DNA of 8,940 bases, taken from contig DBIH01000207.1 of NCBI GenBank assembly GCA_002296885.1, positions 1 to 8,940 on the forward strand, given 5' to 3'. Origin of the DNA: Flavobacterium sp. UBA807 (GTDB lineage: Bacteria; Bacteroidota; Bacteroidia; Flavobacteriales; Flavobacteriaceae). Below the pieces are notes generated by a model that searched no databases, was not told where the DNA came from, and saw only the letters and a list, made by a program, of their open reading frames with translations. The stretch's first letter is position 1. Every line of letters starts with the position of its first letter. The position numbers and the translations under genes are program-made. This document shows positions 1 to 7,307 of the stretch, in pieces.

Positions 1-436
1 AGGAATCTTCAATGATTTCGGAAGAAATTTTAATCAAACTTCTTTGAATGTATTTCTGAAGAATAATTCTGGAATGAAACTCAATATGAGCGGAAGAGGA
101 TATTTTTTGAGTAAGCTGAATCAGGTAAAAATCACCGCCGGCCAAATCTAATTTTGCATTCTTTTTTAACTGTGCTGAAACTGTTAATAAGTCAATTGGC
201 TGAGAATCTGTGAATAACTGAAAAATCGCTTCAAAAATATGCTTGTGAGCTTCCTTGTAAAAAGCATCCGGCTGAAGAATATCAATAACCTCATCAACTC
301 CTTTTTTATCAATCATCATTGCACCAAGCACAGCCTCTTCTAAATCGAGAACCTGCGGTGGCAGCTTCCCTTTTTCTAAGTTTATTATAGTAGTTTTATC
401 TACTTTTATTGGGCTTATATTTCTGATATTTTCCAT
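1..436 (-). CDS. dnaB: Replicative DNA helicase DnaB, N-terminal part (partial)
   Basis: This is the N-terminal end of the replicative helicase, which unwinds DNA ahead of the replication fork and recruits primase. Read from the ATG at 434-436, it gives 145 codons and runs off the left edge, so the RecA-like ATPase domain with its Walker motifs is outside the window. The visible part is the DnaB N-terminal helical domain: PPQVLDLEEAVLGAMMIDKK at about residues 27-46, then ILQPDAFYKEAHKHIFEAI, then LAGGDFYLIQL and SSAHIEFHSRII. This is the family's typical run from the 'P.....EEAVLG' start through the 'AH..IF' helix. The frame is open throughout. The gene follows accA on the same strand but is separated from it by a terminator, so it is probably transcribed on its own. 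Whether an intein interrupts the ATPase domain cannot be judged here. The identification is confident. Confidence 0.95.
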   Translation of the reverse strand, partial: MENIRNISPIKVDKTTIINLEKGKLPPQVLDLEEAVLGAMMIDKKGVDEVIDILQPDAFYKEAHKHIFEAIFQLFTDSQPIDLLTVSAQLKKNAKLDLAGGDFYLIQLTQKISSSAHIEFHSRIILQKYIQRSLIKISSEIIEDS

Positions 437-523
437 GGAACGAAAGTAAAATATTTTGACAGATTTTTGGGATTGAGTTATTCAACAATTCTGTTTATAA
501 GTTTCTTTTTTTTGTTAACAACC

Positions 524-556
524 AAAAAAAATCCGAAACCACAGGGCTTCGGATTT
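524..556 (-). terminator. Rho-independent terminator of accA
   Basis: Read on the minus strand, about 20 nt after the accA stop, there is a 9-bp perfect stem AAATCCGAA / TTCGGATTT (plus-strand arms 529-537 and 548-556). Two more G-C pairs follow beyond one mismatch, closing a 4-nt loop. The stem is followed by an uninterrupted T tract (complement of 524-530). This is a standard intrinsic terminator separating accA from dnaB. Confidence 0.85.
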
Positions 557-575
557 AACATTTATTTGTAAGAAA

Positions 576-1529
576 TTATTCTTTATATTCGCCCATTTTA
601 CTGTATTTATCCATCCTCTGCGAGACTAACTCCTCTGTTGATAAATCTTTCAGTTCATTAAAGGCTTTCATGATATATTGCTCGACAGTTTTGAAAGCAG
701 TTTCTTTATCATAATGTGCTCCACCAAGTGGTTCCGGAATAACATCATCAACCAATTTCATTTTTTTCATATCGGTCGAAGTCAGTTTCAAAGCTTCGGC
801 TGCCTGTTCTTTATACTCCCAGCTTTTCCATAGAATTGAAGAACAAGATTCAGGTGAAATAACAGAATACCATGTATTTTCCATCATTAAAACCCTGTCA
901 CCTACGCCAATTCCCAATGCGCCTCCGGAAGCTCCTTCACCAATGATAACACATATGATTGGAACTTTCAAACGAATCATTTCAAAAATATTTCGGGCGA
1001 TAGCTTCACCCTGCCCTCTTTCTTCAGCTTCCAAACCAGGATAAGCTCCCGGAGTATCAATTAAAGTTACTACCGGAATGTTGAACTTCTCAGCCATTTT
1101 CATTAGGCGCAATGCTTTTCTGTACCCTTCAGGGCTTGCCATACCAAAGTTACGCAACTGACGCATTTTGGTATTGATTCCTTTTTGCTGCCCGATAAGC
1201 ATAAATGATTGCCCGTCAATCTGACCTAAACCACCAACCATAGCTTTATCATCTTTGAAATTTCGGTCTCCGAAAAGTTCCAAAAATGTACCCTTAGTTA
1301 GGTTAGTAATATGCTCTAAAGTATAAGGTCTGTTTGGATGACGCGACAATTGTACACGTTGCCAGGCGGTAAGGTTTTTGTATATCTGACGTTTGGTTTC
1401 TTCTAATTTCTTTTCAATTTGTTTGCAGGTTGCAGTAACGTCTACATTTGATTCTGCACCAATTATCTGGCATTTATCGAGTTGATCTTCTAGTTCTTTA
1501 ATAGGAAGTTCAAAATCTAAATATTCCAT
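576..1529 (-). CDS. accA: Acetyl-CoA carboxylase carboxyltransferase subunit alpha
   Basis: AccA pairs with AccD to form the carboxyltransferase of acetyl-CoA carboxylase. The complex moves the carboxyl group from carboxybiotin to acetyl-CoA to make malonyl-CoA, the first committed step of fatty acid synthesis, in the cytoplasm. The 317 residues match the family's usual length. The N-terminal helical region (about 1-70) ends in the conserved RPY at 67-69. The crotonase-like core follows: ELFGDR (84-89), [16 protein letters not shown] (128-143), DTPGAYPG (158-165), [10 protein letters not shown] (169-178), the oxyanion-hole stretch [15 protein letters not shown] (197-211) and YSVISPE (221-227). 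The gene starts at an ATG and has a Bacteroidota promoter about 30 nt upstream. It ends in a strong hairpin terminator. It follows the EamA gene by 91 nt with no terminator between, so some read-through from the tgt cluster is possible. No AccD or biotin carboxylase gene lies in this window. Confidence 0.97.
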   Translation of the reverse strand: MEYLDFELPIKELEDQLDKCQIIGAESNVDVTATCKQIEKKLEETKRQIYKNLTAWQRVQLSRHPNRPYTLEHITNLTKGTFLELFGDRNFKDDKAMVGGLGQIDGQSFMLIGQQKGINTKMRQLRNFGMASPEGYRKALRLMKMAEKFNIPVVTLIDTPGAYPGLEAEERGQGEAIARNIFEMIRLKVPIICVIIGEGASGGALGIGVGDRVLMMENTWYSVISPESCSSILWKSWEYKEQAAEALKLTSTDMKKMKLVDDVIPEPLGGAHYDKETAFKTVEQYIMKAFNELKDLSTEELVSQRMDKYSKMGEYKE

Positions 1530-1560
1530 AAGGTATGTTCGTTTAGGTTTAATCGAATAG

Positions 1561-1568
1561 CAAATATA
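1561..1568 (-). promoter_or_regulatory. Probable accA promoter -7 element
   Basis: On the minus strand the sequence TATATTTG is an exact match to the Bacteroidota -7 consensus TAnnTTTG. It lies 31 nt upstream of the accA ATG, which would give a 5' leader of about 20-25 nt. The -33 box is poor (only T-rich sequence at the expected distance), so this rests on the -7 match and its position. Confidence 0.5.
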
Positions 1569-1620
1569 AAATTTTAAATTGTTATAAAATATGCTTTTCA
1601 GAGATAATTTGTAAACAACT

Positions 1621-2502
1621 TTAGCTCAATTTTTTACGTGATTTTATTATTCCATTTAGGATAACAGTGAGTAAAATAATGAAGGCTCCAATGTAGAATT
1701 CAAAGCTCATTCTTTCTTTTTCTTTAAAAACCAATACGGCCAAAATGATACCATAAATAGGTTCCAGATTGATGGTAAGCATTACAGTATATGGACTCAA
1801 AAATTTCATGATTGATGTTGATGCAATGAAAGCATAAGCAGTACAAACAGAACTTAAAATCATTAAATACATGACATCCTTAGCAGAAAGCGCAAAGAAT
1901 GTTGGTGAAAAACTATGCGTCAATAATAAAAGAAAACTAAAGAAAATTAAACCACCACTGAGTTCATAAAAGGAAATGATTACAGGGCTGTATTCTTTAA
2001 CAAATTTACTATTGATAACGGCAAACAATGCCGAAAGGAATGCTGATGATAAAGCGATAAGCATTCCGTAGAAATAATTTCCTTCAACATTAAAAATAAT
2101 GTATAATCCAAAAACAACAATCAATCCGAAAAATACTTCATACCAAACGATTTTTTTTCCATACAAAATTGGTTCGAGCAGTGAAGCAAAAAAAGCTCCG
2201 GTAGACAAACATGCAAGTGTGACAGATATATTTGAGATTTTAATTGCCTTAAAAAAAGTAAACCAGTGCATGGCTATGATAAATCCGGCAAAAAGGAATT
2301 GAAGCGTTGTTTTTTTGGAAATTTTTAAAGGTATTTTTTTGAAAATCACATAAATCCCAATAAATCCAACTGCAAAAAGCATCCGGAACCAAACCAATGG
2401 CAAAGCATCAAGTGAAATCAAAGCTCCAAGAACTGCCGTAAATCCCCAGATGAATACTATTAAATGGAGATGCAGATAACTTTTGAGGTTATCGCTTAGC
2501 AT
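1621..2502 (-). CDS. EamA/DMT-family transporter
   Basis: This is an inner-membrane protein of the drug/metabolite transporter superfamily. Its 293 residues show about ten hydrophobic segments (roughly 11-31, 34-54, 67-86, 93-113, 119-138, 143-163, 173-194, 209-229, 239-259 and 269-287). They fall into two EamA repeats of five. Each repeat carries the family's 'LEP' near its fourth helix (LEPILYG at 109-115 and LEPIYG at 246-251), and the first helix has the typical 'IWGF' (18-21). EamA proteins export or import amino acids, nucleotides or other small metabolites; nothing here identifies the substrate. The ATG at 2500-2502 lies inside the end of the upstream permease gene (14-nt overlap), which suggests translational coupling. 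It is the last gene of the tgt cluster and has no visible hairpin terminator after it. Confidence 0.9.
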   Translation of the reverse strand: MLSDNLKSYLHLHLIVFIWGFTAVLGALISLDALPLVWFRMLFAVGFIGIYVIFKKIPLKISKKTTLQFLFAGFIIAMHWFTFFKAIKISNISVTLACLSTGAFFASLLEPILYGKKIVWYEVFFGLIVVFGLYIIFNVEGNYFYGMLIALSSAFLSALFAVINSKFVKEYSPVIISFYELSGGLIFFSFLLLLTHSFSPTFFALSAKDVMYLMILSSVCTAYAFIASTSIMKFLSPYTVMLTINLEPIYGIILAVLVFKEKERMSFEFYIGAFIILLTVILNGIIKSRKKLS

Positions 2503-3574
2503 TTTTCAGGAGATAAATAGCCAGTATTCCGAAAACAATGTTTGGAATCCAAACGGCAATTAATGGTGGTGCTGAGGATTTTTCAGCAAGAACACCAAAA
2601 ACCTTATCCAAAAAGACGAAAGTAAACGCCAGAAGAATTCCTATGGCAAGGTTGGTTCCCATTCCGCCACGGCGCTTCATAGATGAAACTGCAACAGCAA
2701 TAATCGTTAGTATAAAAGCTGAAACCGGAATACTGAATTTTTTATAAAGCACTACCAAATACACATTGATATTTGAAGAACCACGTGCTTTTTCTTTGTC
2801 AATAAATTTATTGAGTTCATTTATGGGCAGGGTTTCCGCTATGTAAACAACCGGAGTCAAATCTTCTAAATCAAATTTAAAAATGGTGTCTTTTACTTCT
2901 CCCGCTTCAATTATATCGCCAAACTTGCCAACTTTTCTTTTGGTATAATTGTATAAGGTATAATTTTTTTTCTGTGGATTCCATTTAATCCTACTTGCCA
3001 GTAATTTATATTTCAGCTTGTCGCCTTCAAATTTTTCCATCGAAAAGTTAAAAGCCATCTGAGAGACATTATTAAAGTTACTCACAAAAATATATTCGTC
3101 TTTACTGATTTGGCGAAATACATTGGAGTTGTCACGCATCCCTTCCACTCCGGCATTATTAAGATACATGTACCGAAAGTTATTAAAACCCGCACTGGCA
3201 TTTGGCAATAAATAAACGTTCATTATCAAAGCAGCAATTGACACAATCGTAGCCCCAATAATATAAGGGCGCAAAAATCTGGAAAATGATATACCTGAGC
3301 TGAGAATGGCAATAATTTCGGTGTTGTTTGCCAGTTTTGATGTAAACCAAATTACCGAAAGAAATAAAAATATTGGAAATAACAGATTGGCAAAATAAAT
3401 AGTGAAATCAAGGTAATACTTGGCAATGGCTGAGAAAGCTACCTGATGTTCTATCATTTTGTTGATTTTTTCTGAAACGTCAATTACAATTCCGATAGGA
3501 ATAAACATCAGCAACATCACCGAGAATGTAACTAAGTAGCGTTTAAGAATATATCTGTCAATTATTTTAAGCAT
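2489..3574 (-). CDS. LptF/LptG-family permease (lipopolysaccharide export)
   Basis: This is a YjgP/YjgQ-type permease. In the LPS export machine, LptF and LptG form the inner-membrane part that, with the ATPase LptB, pulls LPS out of the membrane and passes it to LptC/LptA. The 361 residues have the expected layout. Three N-terminal helices (about 12-31, 57-77 and 101-122) include the conserved cytoplasmic loop TEIIAILSSGIS (85-96). A periplasmic beta-jellyroll-like region follows (about 125-270), then three C-terminal helices (about 279-298, 306-328 and 336-356). The opening IIDRYILKRYL resembles LptG more than LptF of E. coli, but flavobacteria keep both paralogues and sequence alone does not settle which this is, so no symbol is given. 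The gene starts 3 nt after the tgt stop and overlaps the EamA gene by 14 nt, placing it in the middle of an operon. Confidence 0.9.
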   Translation of the reverse strand: MLKIIDRYILKRYLVTFSVMLLMFIPIGIVIDVSEKINKMIEHQVAFSAIAKYYLDFTIYFANLLFPIFLFLSVIWFTSKLANNTEIIAILSSGISFSRFLRPYIIGATIVSIAALIMNVYLLPNASAGFNNFRYMYLNNAGVEGMRDNSNVFRQISKDEYIFVSNFNNVSQMAFNFSMEKFEGDKLKYKLLASRIKWNPQKKNYTLYNYTKRKVGKFGDIIEAGEVKDTIFKFDLEDLTPVVYIAETLPINELNKFIDKEKARGSSNINVYLVVLYKKFSIPVSAFILTIIAVAVSSMKRRGGMGTNLAIGILLAFTFVFLDKVFGVLAEKSSAPPLIAVWIPNIVFGILAIYLLKNAKR

Positions 3575-3577
3575 AAG

Positions 3578-4708
3578 CTATAATCGTTGGCTCATATTTT
3601 TTACCATCATTTCTTTCCAGACTCTGAAATCCCCGGCTAAGATATGTTTTCTTGCTTCACGAACCAACCACATATAGAAACCTAAATTATGAATTGTGGC
3701 AATTTGTTTTCCAAGATATTCGTTAGCAGCAAATAAATGACGTAAATAAGCTTTGGTATATTCAGTATCAACAAAGGTGTGTCCCATTTCATCTATTGGT
3801 GAAAAATCGGCTTCCCATTTTTTGTTTTTGATGTTGATGGTTCCGTTTGCCGTGAATAACATTCCGTTGCGCGCATTTCGTGTTGGCATCACGCAGTCAA
3901 ACATATCAATTCCCAAAGCAATATTTTCCAGAATGTTTATTGGCGTTCCGACTCCCATCAAATAACGCGGTTTATCTTCCGGTAGAATTTCACAAACGAC
4001 TTCGGTCATCGCATACATTTCTTCAGCAGGTTCTCCAACAGAAAGTCCGCCAATAGCATTCCCTTGTTGTCCGGTGTTGGCAATATATTCAGCAGATTGA
4101 CGTCGCAAATCTTTATAAGTACTACCCTGTACTATTGGGAAAAGTGTTTGTTCGTATCCATATTTAAACGGAACTTTTTCCAAATGACTGATGCATCTGT
4201 CCAGCCAACGATGCGTCATGTGCATAGAACGTGTCGCATAACGGTAATCGCATGGATATGGTGTACATTCGTCAAATGCCATAATGATATCAGCACCAAT
4301 GCTACGCTGGATTTCCATCACATTTTCGGGTGTAAAAAAATGATATGAACCGTCGATATGTGATTTGAATTTTACGCCTTCCTCCTTTATTTTTCGATTT
4401 GCCGAAAGCGAATATACCTGATAACCGCCACTATCGGTCAGGATGTTCCTGTCCCAATTCATGAATTTGTGAAGACCACCCGCTTTTTCAAGGATTTCAG
4501 TTTGTGGACGAAGGTATAAATGATAGGTATTCCCAAGAATAATATCGGGATTGATTTCTTCCTTTAATTCTCTTTGATGCACTCCTTTTACAGAAGCTAC
4601 GGTACCTACAGGCATGAATATTGGAGTTTCAATCACACCATGGTCTGTTGTGATACTACCGGCTCGTGCTTTTGAATTGGGATCTTTTTGTAATAAATCA
4701 AATTTCAT
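3578..4708 (-). CDS. tgt: tRNA-guanine transglycosylase (queuine tRNA-ribosyltransferase)
   Basis: Tgt exchanges guanine 34 of GUN-anticodon tRNAs (Asp, Asn, His, Tyr) for the queuosine precursor preQ1. The 376 residues fit the family. Catalytic and binding residues are present: D92 in TDSGGYQ, D146 in MAFDECTP, Q194 in PIVQG, the GGLSVGE loop (220-226), and the nucleophile D271 in MFDCVMPTRNARNG. The C-terminal zinc site is unusual. The family's CxCxxC just before 'YSRAYLRHL' is replaced by GHTFVD (309-314, before YTKAYLRHL), although the last ligand, His340 in TIHN, remains. So the usual three cysteines are all absent. The reading frame is intact and the flanking sequence well conserved, so this looks like lineage divergence rather than damage. 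It is first in a cluster with the LptF/LptG permease (3-nt gap) and has its own promoter. No queuosine synthesis genes (queC/D/E/F) are visible nearby. Confidence 0.97.
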   Translation of the reverse strand: MKFDLLQKDPNSKARAGSITTDHGVIETPIFMPVGTVASVKGVHQRELKEEINPDIILGNTYHLYLRPQTEILEKAGGLHKFMNWDRNILTDSGGYQVYSLSANRKIKEEGVKFKSHIDGSYHFFTPENVMEIQRSIGADIIMAFDECTPYPCDYRYATRSMHMTHRWLDRCISHLEKVPFKYGYEQTLFPIVQGSTYKDLRRQSAEYIANTGQQGNAIGGLSVGEPAEEMYAMTEVVCEILPEDKPRYLMGVGTPINILENIALGIDMFDCVMPTRNARNGMLFTANGTINIKNKKWEADFSPIDEMGHTFVDTEYTKAYLRHLFAANEYLGKQIATIHNLGFYMWLVREARKHILAGDFRVWKEMMVKNMSQRL

Positions 4709-4729
4709 TTACTTCTTTTAATCAGACGG

Positions 4730-4737
4730 CAAAGATA
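4730..4737 (-). promoter_or_regulatory. Probable tgt promoter -7 element
   Basis: On the minus strand TATCTTTG matches the Bacteroidota -7 consensus TAnnTTTG exactly. It lies 21 nt upstream of the tgt ATG, so the transcript would have a very short leader (about 10-17 nt). I see no clear TTTG -33 box at 17-23 nt upstream. It probably drives the tgt, LptF/LptG permease and EamA cluster. Confidence 0.55.
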
Positions 4738-4849
4738 AAAGAATTGTGAATTGTGGATTCTGAAATAGGAATTTATTTAACACAAAGATTTTGCTGAAAG
4801 AATTGAGATATTACTATGTAAATTGAAGTTGTCCTAAATTTTAAATAGA

Positions 4850-5245
4850 TTATTTTTTAATCATTTCAAATTCTTTCAGTACATCTGCAATATTCTGTTT
4901 GAACTCTTGAAAATTATGCCTTTTAACCAGACAGGAAACTCCCATATCAGAGCAATATTGAAGTAGTTTTTTAGGATAAGCTCCCGAAACCATCACAACC
5001 TGTATATCTTTCATATCATCGGAACTTTTAATTATCTCTAAGATTTCCTGCCCATTAAGTACGGGCATGTGAATATCCAAAAAAATAATATCCGGTTTTT
5101 TTGCCTGTATTTCCAAAACCAACAGCATCTTTCGTCCGTCGGAAAATACTTTTACATCATGACCCAATTCTTCAGTAATCTCCTTAAAGAAACCTAAATC
5201 ATCAAAATCATCGTCCAGGTAATAAATAGTTTTTGACTTTTTCAT
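4850..5245 (-). CDS. Single-domain response regulator (CheY-like receiver)
   Basis: This stand-alone receiver domain of 131 residues has no output domain. It would be phosphorylated on Asp by a histidine kinase or phosphorelay protein. From the ATG at 5243-5245, the acidic pocket is D11-D12-D13 (YYLDDDFDD), the phosphoacceptor is D57 (IIFLDIHMP), the switch residue is S87 (VVMVSG) and the conserved lysine is K108 (CLVKR). The lysine is followed by Arg rather than the usual Pro. The protein ends soon after the last helix. An in-frame TTG at 5267-5269 would add eight residues (LQLQKTTI in front of the ATG). I prefer the ATG because receiver domains begin directly with the 'K.IYYLDDD' strand. 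It is transcribed divergently from the transketolase genes and lies 141 nt upstream of tgt on the same strand. No histidine kinase is in the window. Small receivers of this kind are numerous in flavobacteria; the partner and role are unknown. Confidence 0.9.
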   Translation of the reverse strand: MKKSKTIYYLDDDFDDLGFFKEITEELGHDVKVFSDGRKMLLVLEIQAKKPDIIFLDIHMPVLNGQEILEIIKSSDDMKDIQVVMVSGAYPKKLLQYCSDMGVSCLVKRHNFQEFKQNIADVLKEFEMIKK

Positions 5246-5447
5246 AATGGTAGTTTTTTGTAATTGCAATTTACCCTCATTTTTTTAGGGATGATTACAG
5301 AATATCAACAGATTCTTATATAATTTCTATTGACATTCTGATGATTAAAATTCATACCAATAACTATTTAATAACTAATCTGTAAAACTTTTGCGGCTTG
5401 AAAAAAATAGAATTACTTTTGGAGACATCAAATTTTAACTTCAAAAA
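5246..5447. other. Divergent intergenic region between response regulator and transketolase
   Basis: These 202 AT-rich bases separate two diverging genes. The transketolase promoter sits near the right end. On the minus strand I could not find a good TAnnTTTG for the response regulator; the nearest (TATTCTG, about 5300) is weak. No ORF of credible coding character, tRNA or long inverted repeat is seen. Confidence 0.6.
5390..5421 (+). promoter_or_regulatory. Promoter of the split transketolase operon
   Basis: A TTTG box (5390-5393), a 20-nt spacer and TACTTTTG (5414-5421) match both parts of the Bacteroidota primary-sigma consensus (TTTG, 17-23 nt, TAnnTTTG). The -7 element ends 26 nt before the transketolase ATG, predicting a leader of about 20 nt. 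This is the best promoter match in the window. Confidence 0.7.
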
Positions 5448-6293
5448 ATGGCTGACACACAACATTTACAGGATTTTTCAACGCAAGTGCGAAGAGATAT
5501 CCTTCGCATGGTACATGCAGTAAATTCGGGACATCCAGGTGGTTCGCTTGGCTGTACAGAATTTTTTACGGTATTGTATCAACACCTCTTGGAAAGAAAA
5601 CCAGGCTTCAGTATGGACGGAATTGGAGAAGATTTATTCTTCTTATCCAATGGTCATATATCTCCGGTTTTCTATAGCGTTTTAGCTCGAAGTGGTTATT
5701 TCCCGATTTCAGAATTAGCTACATTCCGAAAATTGAATTCCCGTTTGCAAGGACATCCAACAACACATGAAGGTTTGCCTGGTGTTAGAATGGCTTCAGG
5801 TTCTCTTGGACAGGGAATGTCTGTTGCGATTGGTGCGGCTCAGGCCAAAAAATTAAATGGAGACAAGCATTTAATTTATTCGCTTCACGGCGACGGTGAA
5901 TTGCAGGAAGGTCAAAACTGGGAAGCTATTATGTATGCTTCTGCTAAAAAAGTAGATAATCTTATCGCTACAGTAGATTTGAACGGTCAGCAAATTGACG
6001 GTTCGACAAATGATGTTTTAAACTTAGGGAATCTGAAAGCTAAATTCGAAGCTTTTGACTGGGACGTCCTTGAAATTAAGGAAGGTAACAACATTGATGC
6101 AATTATTGCAGGAATGACTGAAGCAAAAAACAGAACCGGAAAAGGAAAACCTGTTTGTGTTTTACTTCATACAGTGATGGGACATGGTGTCGATTTTATG
6201 ATGCACACACATGCCTGGCACGGAAAAGCACCAAATGATGAACAATTGGCAAACGGATTGGCACAAAATGCTGAAACTTTAGGAGATTACTAA
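5448..6293 (+). CDS. Transketolase, N-terminal (thiamine-diphosphate-binding) subunit
   Basis: This is the first half of a split transketolase, which moves two-carbon ketol units between sugar phosphates in the non-oxidative pentose phosphate pathway. The 281 residues correspond to the pyrophosphate-binding domain of the full-length enzyme. Visible motifs are SGHPGGSLG (27-35, with the cofactor-contacting His29), QGHP (101-104, His103), the Mg-ThDP motif starting GDGELQEG (148-155) and closing at DLNGQQIDG (177-185, Asn179 as metal ligand), and [16 protein letters not shown] (244-259) near the C-terminus. The ATG at 5448 begins the usual [20 protein letters not shown]. It has a good promoter and lies 4 nt upstream of the second subunit gene, so the two are surely co-translated. 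In Bacteroidota the two-gene form is common and is not a broken gene: each half has its own stop and start. Confidence 0.95.
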   Translation: MADTQHLQDFSTQVRRDILRMVHAVNSGHPGGSLGCTEFFTVLYQHLLERKPGFSMDGIGEDLFFLSNGHISPVFYSVLARSGYFPISELATFRKLNSRLQGHPTTHEGLPGVRMASGSLGQGMSVAIGAAQAKKLNGDKHLIYSLHGDGELQEGQNWEAIMYASAKKVDNLIATVDLNGQQIDGSTNDVLNLGNLKAKFEAFDWDVLEIKEGNNIDAIIAGMTEAKNRTGKGKPVCVLLHTVMGHGVDFMMHTHAWHGKAPNDEQLANGLAQNAETLGDY

Positions 6294-6297
6294 GATT

Positions 6298-7251
6298 ATG
6301 AAAAAATATACAAATACAGGAAGTAAAGATACCCGTTCCGGTTTCGGAGCCGGGATGACAGAACTTGGACAGAAAAACGAAAATGTGGTGGCTCTTTGTG
6401 CCGACTTAATTGGTTCGTTAAAATTTGATGATTTCAAAAAAAATCACCCCGAACGTTTTTTTCAGGTTGGAATTGCTGAAGCCAATATGATTGGAATTGC
6501 AGCCGGATTAACCATTGGTGGAAAGATTCCCTTTACCGGAACATTTGCGAACTTTTCAACCGGAAGGGTTTATGACCAAATTCGTCAGTCGGTTGCTTAT
6601 TCAGACAAGAACGTAAAAATTTGTGCTTCGCATGCCGGATTGACTTTGGGAGAAGACGGAGCAACGCATCAAATTTTAGAAGACATCGGTTTAATGAAAA
6701 TGTTACCCGGAATGACTGTAATCAATACTTGTGATTACAATCAAACCAAAGCAGCTACATTAGCCTTAGCTGATCATCACGGTCCGGCTTATTTGCGTTT
6801 TGGACGTCCGGTTGTGCCTAACTTCACCCCTGCCGATGAACCATTCGTAATTGGTAAAGCCATCATGCTTAACGAAGGAACTGATGTAACCATTATTGCT
6901 ACAGGTCATTTAGTTTGGGAAGCCCTAATTGCAGCAGAAACTTTAGAAGCTAAAGGCATTTCTGCTGAAATTATCAATATTCATACGATTAAACCTTTGG
7001 ATGATGACGCTATTTTAAAATCAGTTGCAAAGACGGGTTGCGTAGTTACTGCAGAAGAACACAATTTCTTGGGTGGTTTAGGAGAAAGTGTTGCCAGAGT
7101 ACTGGCATTGAACAATCCAAAACCACAGGAATTCGTTGCCGTGAAAGATAGTTTTGGTGAAAGTGGAACTCCGGAACAATTGATGGAAAAATACAAACTC
7201 AATAATCAGGCTATTGTTGAGGCTGTTGAAAGAGTAATGAAAAGAAAATAA
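6298..7251 (+). CDS. Transketolase, C-terminal (pyrimidine-binding plus C-terminal domain) subunit
   Basis: This is the second half of the split transketolase, with 317 residues. Residues about 8-172 form the pyrimidine-binding domain. They include [18 protein letters not shown] (54-71), whose E61 is at the place of the catalytic glutamate that activates the ThDP aminopyrimidine. [20 protein letters not shown] (82-101), [14 protein letters not shown] (112-125) and YLRFGRP (165-171) follow. Residues about 185-310 are the transketolase C-terminal domain, with [12 protein letters not shown] (199-210), IHTIKPLD (228-235) and [11 protein letters not shown] (253-263). The protein must pair with the upstream subunit to build an active site, since ThDP sits between the two domains. 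A 1-deoxyxylulose-5-phosphate synthase half is excluded by the length and by the two-gene layout. A hairpin terminator follows 15 nt after the stop. Confidence 0.95.
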   Translation: MKKYTNTGSKDTRSGFGAGMTELGQKNENVVALCADLIGSLKFDDFKKNHPERFFQVGIAEANMIGIAAGLTIGGKIPFTGTFANFSTGRVYDQIRQSVAYSDKNVKICASHAGLTLGEDGATHQILEDIGLMKMLPGMTVINTCDYNQTKAATLALADHHGPAYLRFGRPVVPNFTPADEPFVIGKAIMLNEGTDVTIIATGHLVWEALIAAETLEAKGISAEIINIHTIKPLDDDAILKSVAKTGCVVTAEEHNFLGGLGESVARVLALNNPKPQEFVAVKDSFGESGTPEQLMEKYKLNNQAIVEAVERVMKRK

Positions 7252-7266
7252 TTTCTTTTTAATCAA

Positions 7267-7299
7267 AAAAAATCCCGTTCAAATTGAGCGGGATTTTTT
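7267..7299. terminator. Bidirectional terminator between transketolase and FKBP lipoprotein genes
   Basis: The hairpin has a perfect GC core CCCG/CGGG (7274-7277 with 7289-7292). It extends inward by one G-T wobble and two pairs to a 5-nt AAATT loop. Outward it continues as A-T pairs, with an A run on one side and a T run on the other. It therefore presents a stem plus U tract on either strand. It serves the plus-strand transketolase operon and the convergent minus-strand lipoprotein gene, whose stop is 8 nt away. Confidence 0.88.
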
Positions 7300-7307
7300 A
7301 TTATTTG

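Noticed and set aside
441..448. TACTTTCG on the minus strand as a dnaB -7 element
   Set aside because: It ends only 4 nt before the dnaB ATG, which would put the transcription start at or inside the start codon, and there is no -33 box at the right distance.
2099..2302. Plus-strand open frame antisense to the EamA gene, and similar antisense frames at 2538-2747, 3753-3965 and 4064-4348
   Set aside because: They lie wholly opposite well-supported genes, have no recognisable motifs and no promoter. They are by-products of the coding strand.
3578..4708. Tgt as a pseudogene because the zinc cysteines are missing
   Set aside because: The frame is full length and all catalytic and substrate-binding residues are intact, so the loss looks like divergence rather than decay.
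4741..4754. Tandem GAATTGT GAATTGT near the tgt promoter
   Set aside because: Two copies of a 7-nt AT-rich word are expected by chance in this sequence, and there is no symmetry suggesting an operator.
5246..5269. In-frame TTG at 5267-5269 as the start of the response regulator
   Set aside because: It adds eight residues before the first receiver strand. The ATG at 5243-5245 is a better codon and gives the normal receiver N-terminus.
5274..5290. Small inverted repeat CCCT / AGGG upstream of the response regulator
   Set aside because: The stem is only 4 bp with a 9-nt loop, and it is in a position where no terminator or attenuator is expected. This is likely chance.
6281..6285. AGGAG before the second transketolase gene as a Shine-Dalgarno site
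   Set aside because: It lies 12 nt before the ATG, inside the coding end of the first gene, and Bacteroidota make little use of such sites.
5448..7251. Two-part transketolase as a frameshifted or broken gene
   Set aside because: The first part has a proper stop, the second its own ATG 4 nt later, and both match the complete subunits of the known two-gene form.
6981..7266. Minus-strand open frames opposite the second transketolase gene, and a same-strand shifted frame at 7631-7816 inside the lipoprotein gene
   Set aside because: They overlap strongly supported genes and their translations show no family features.
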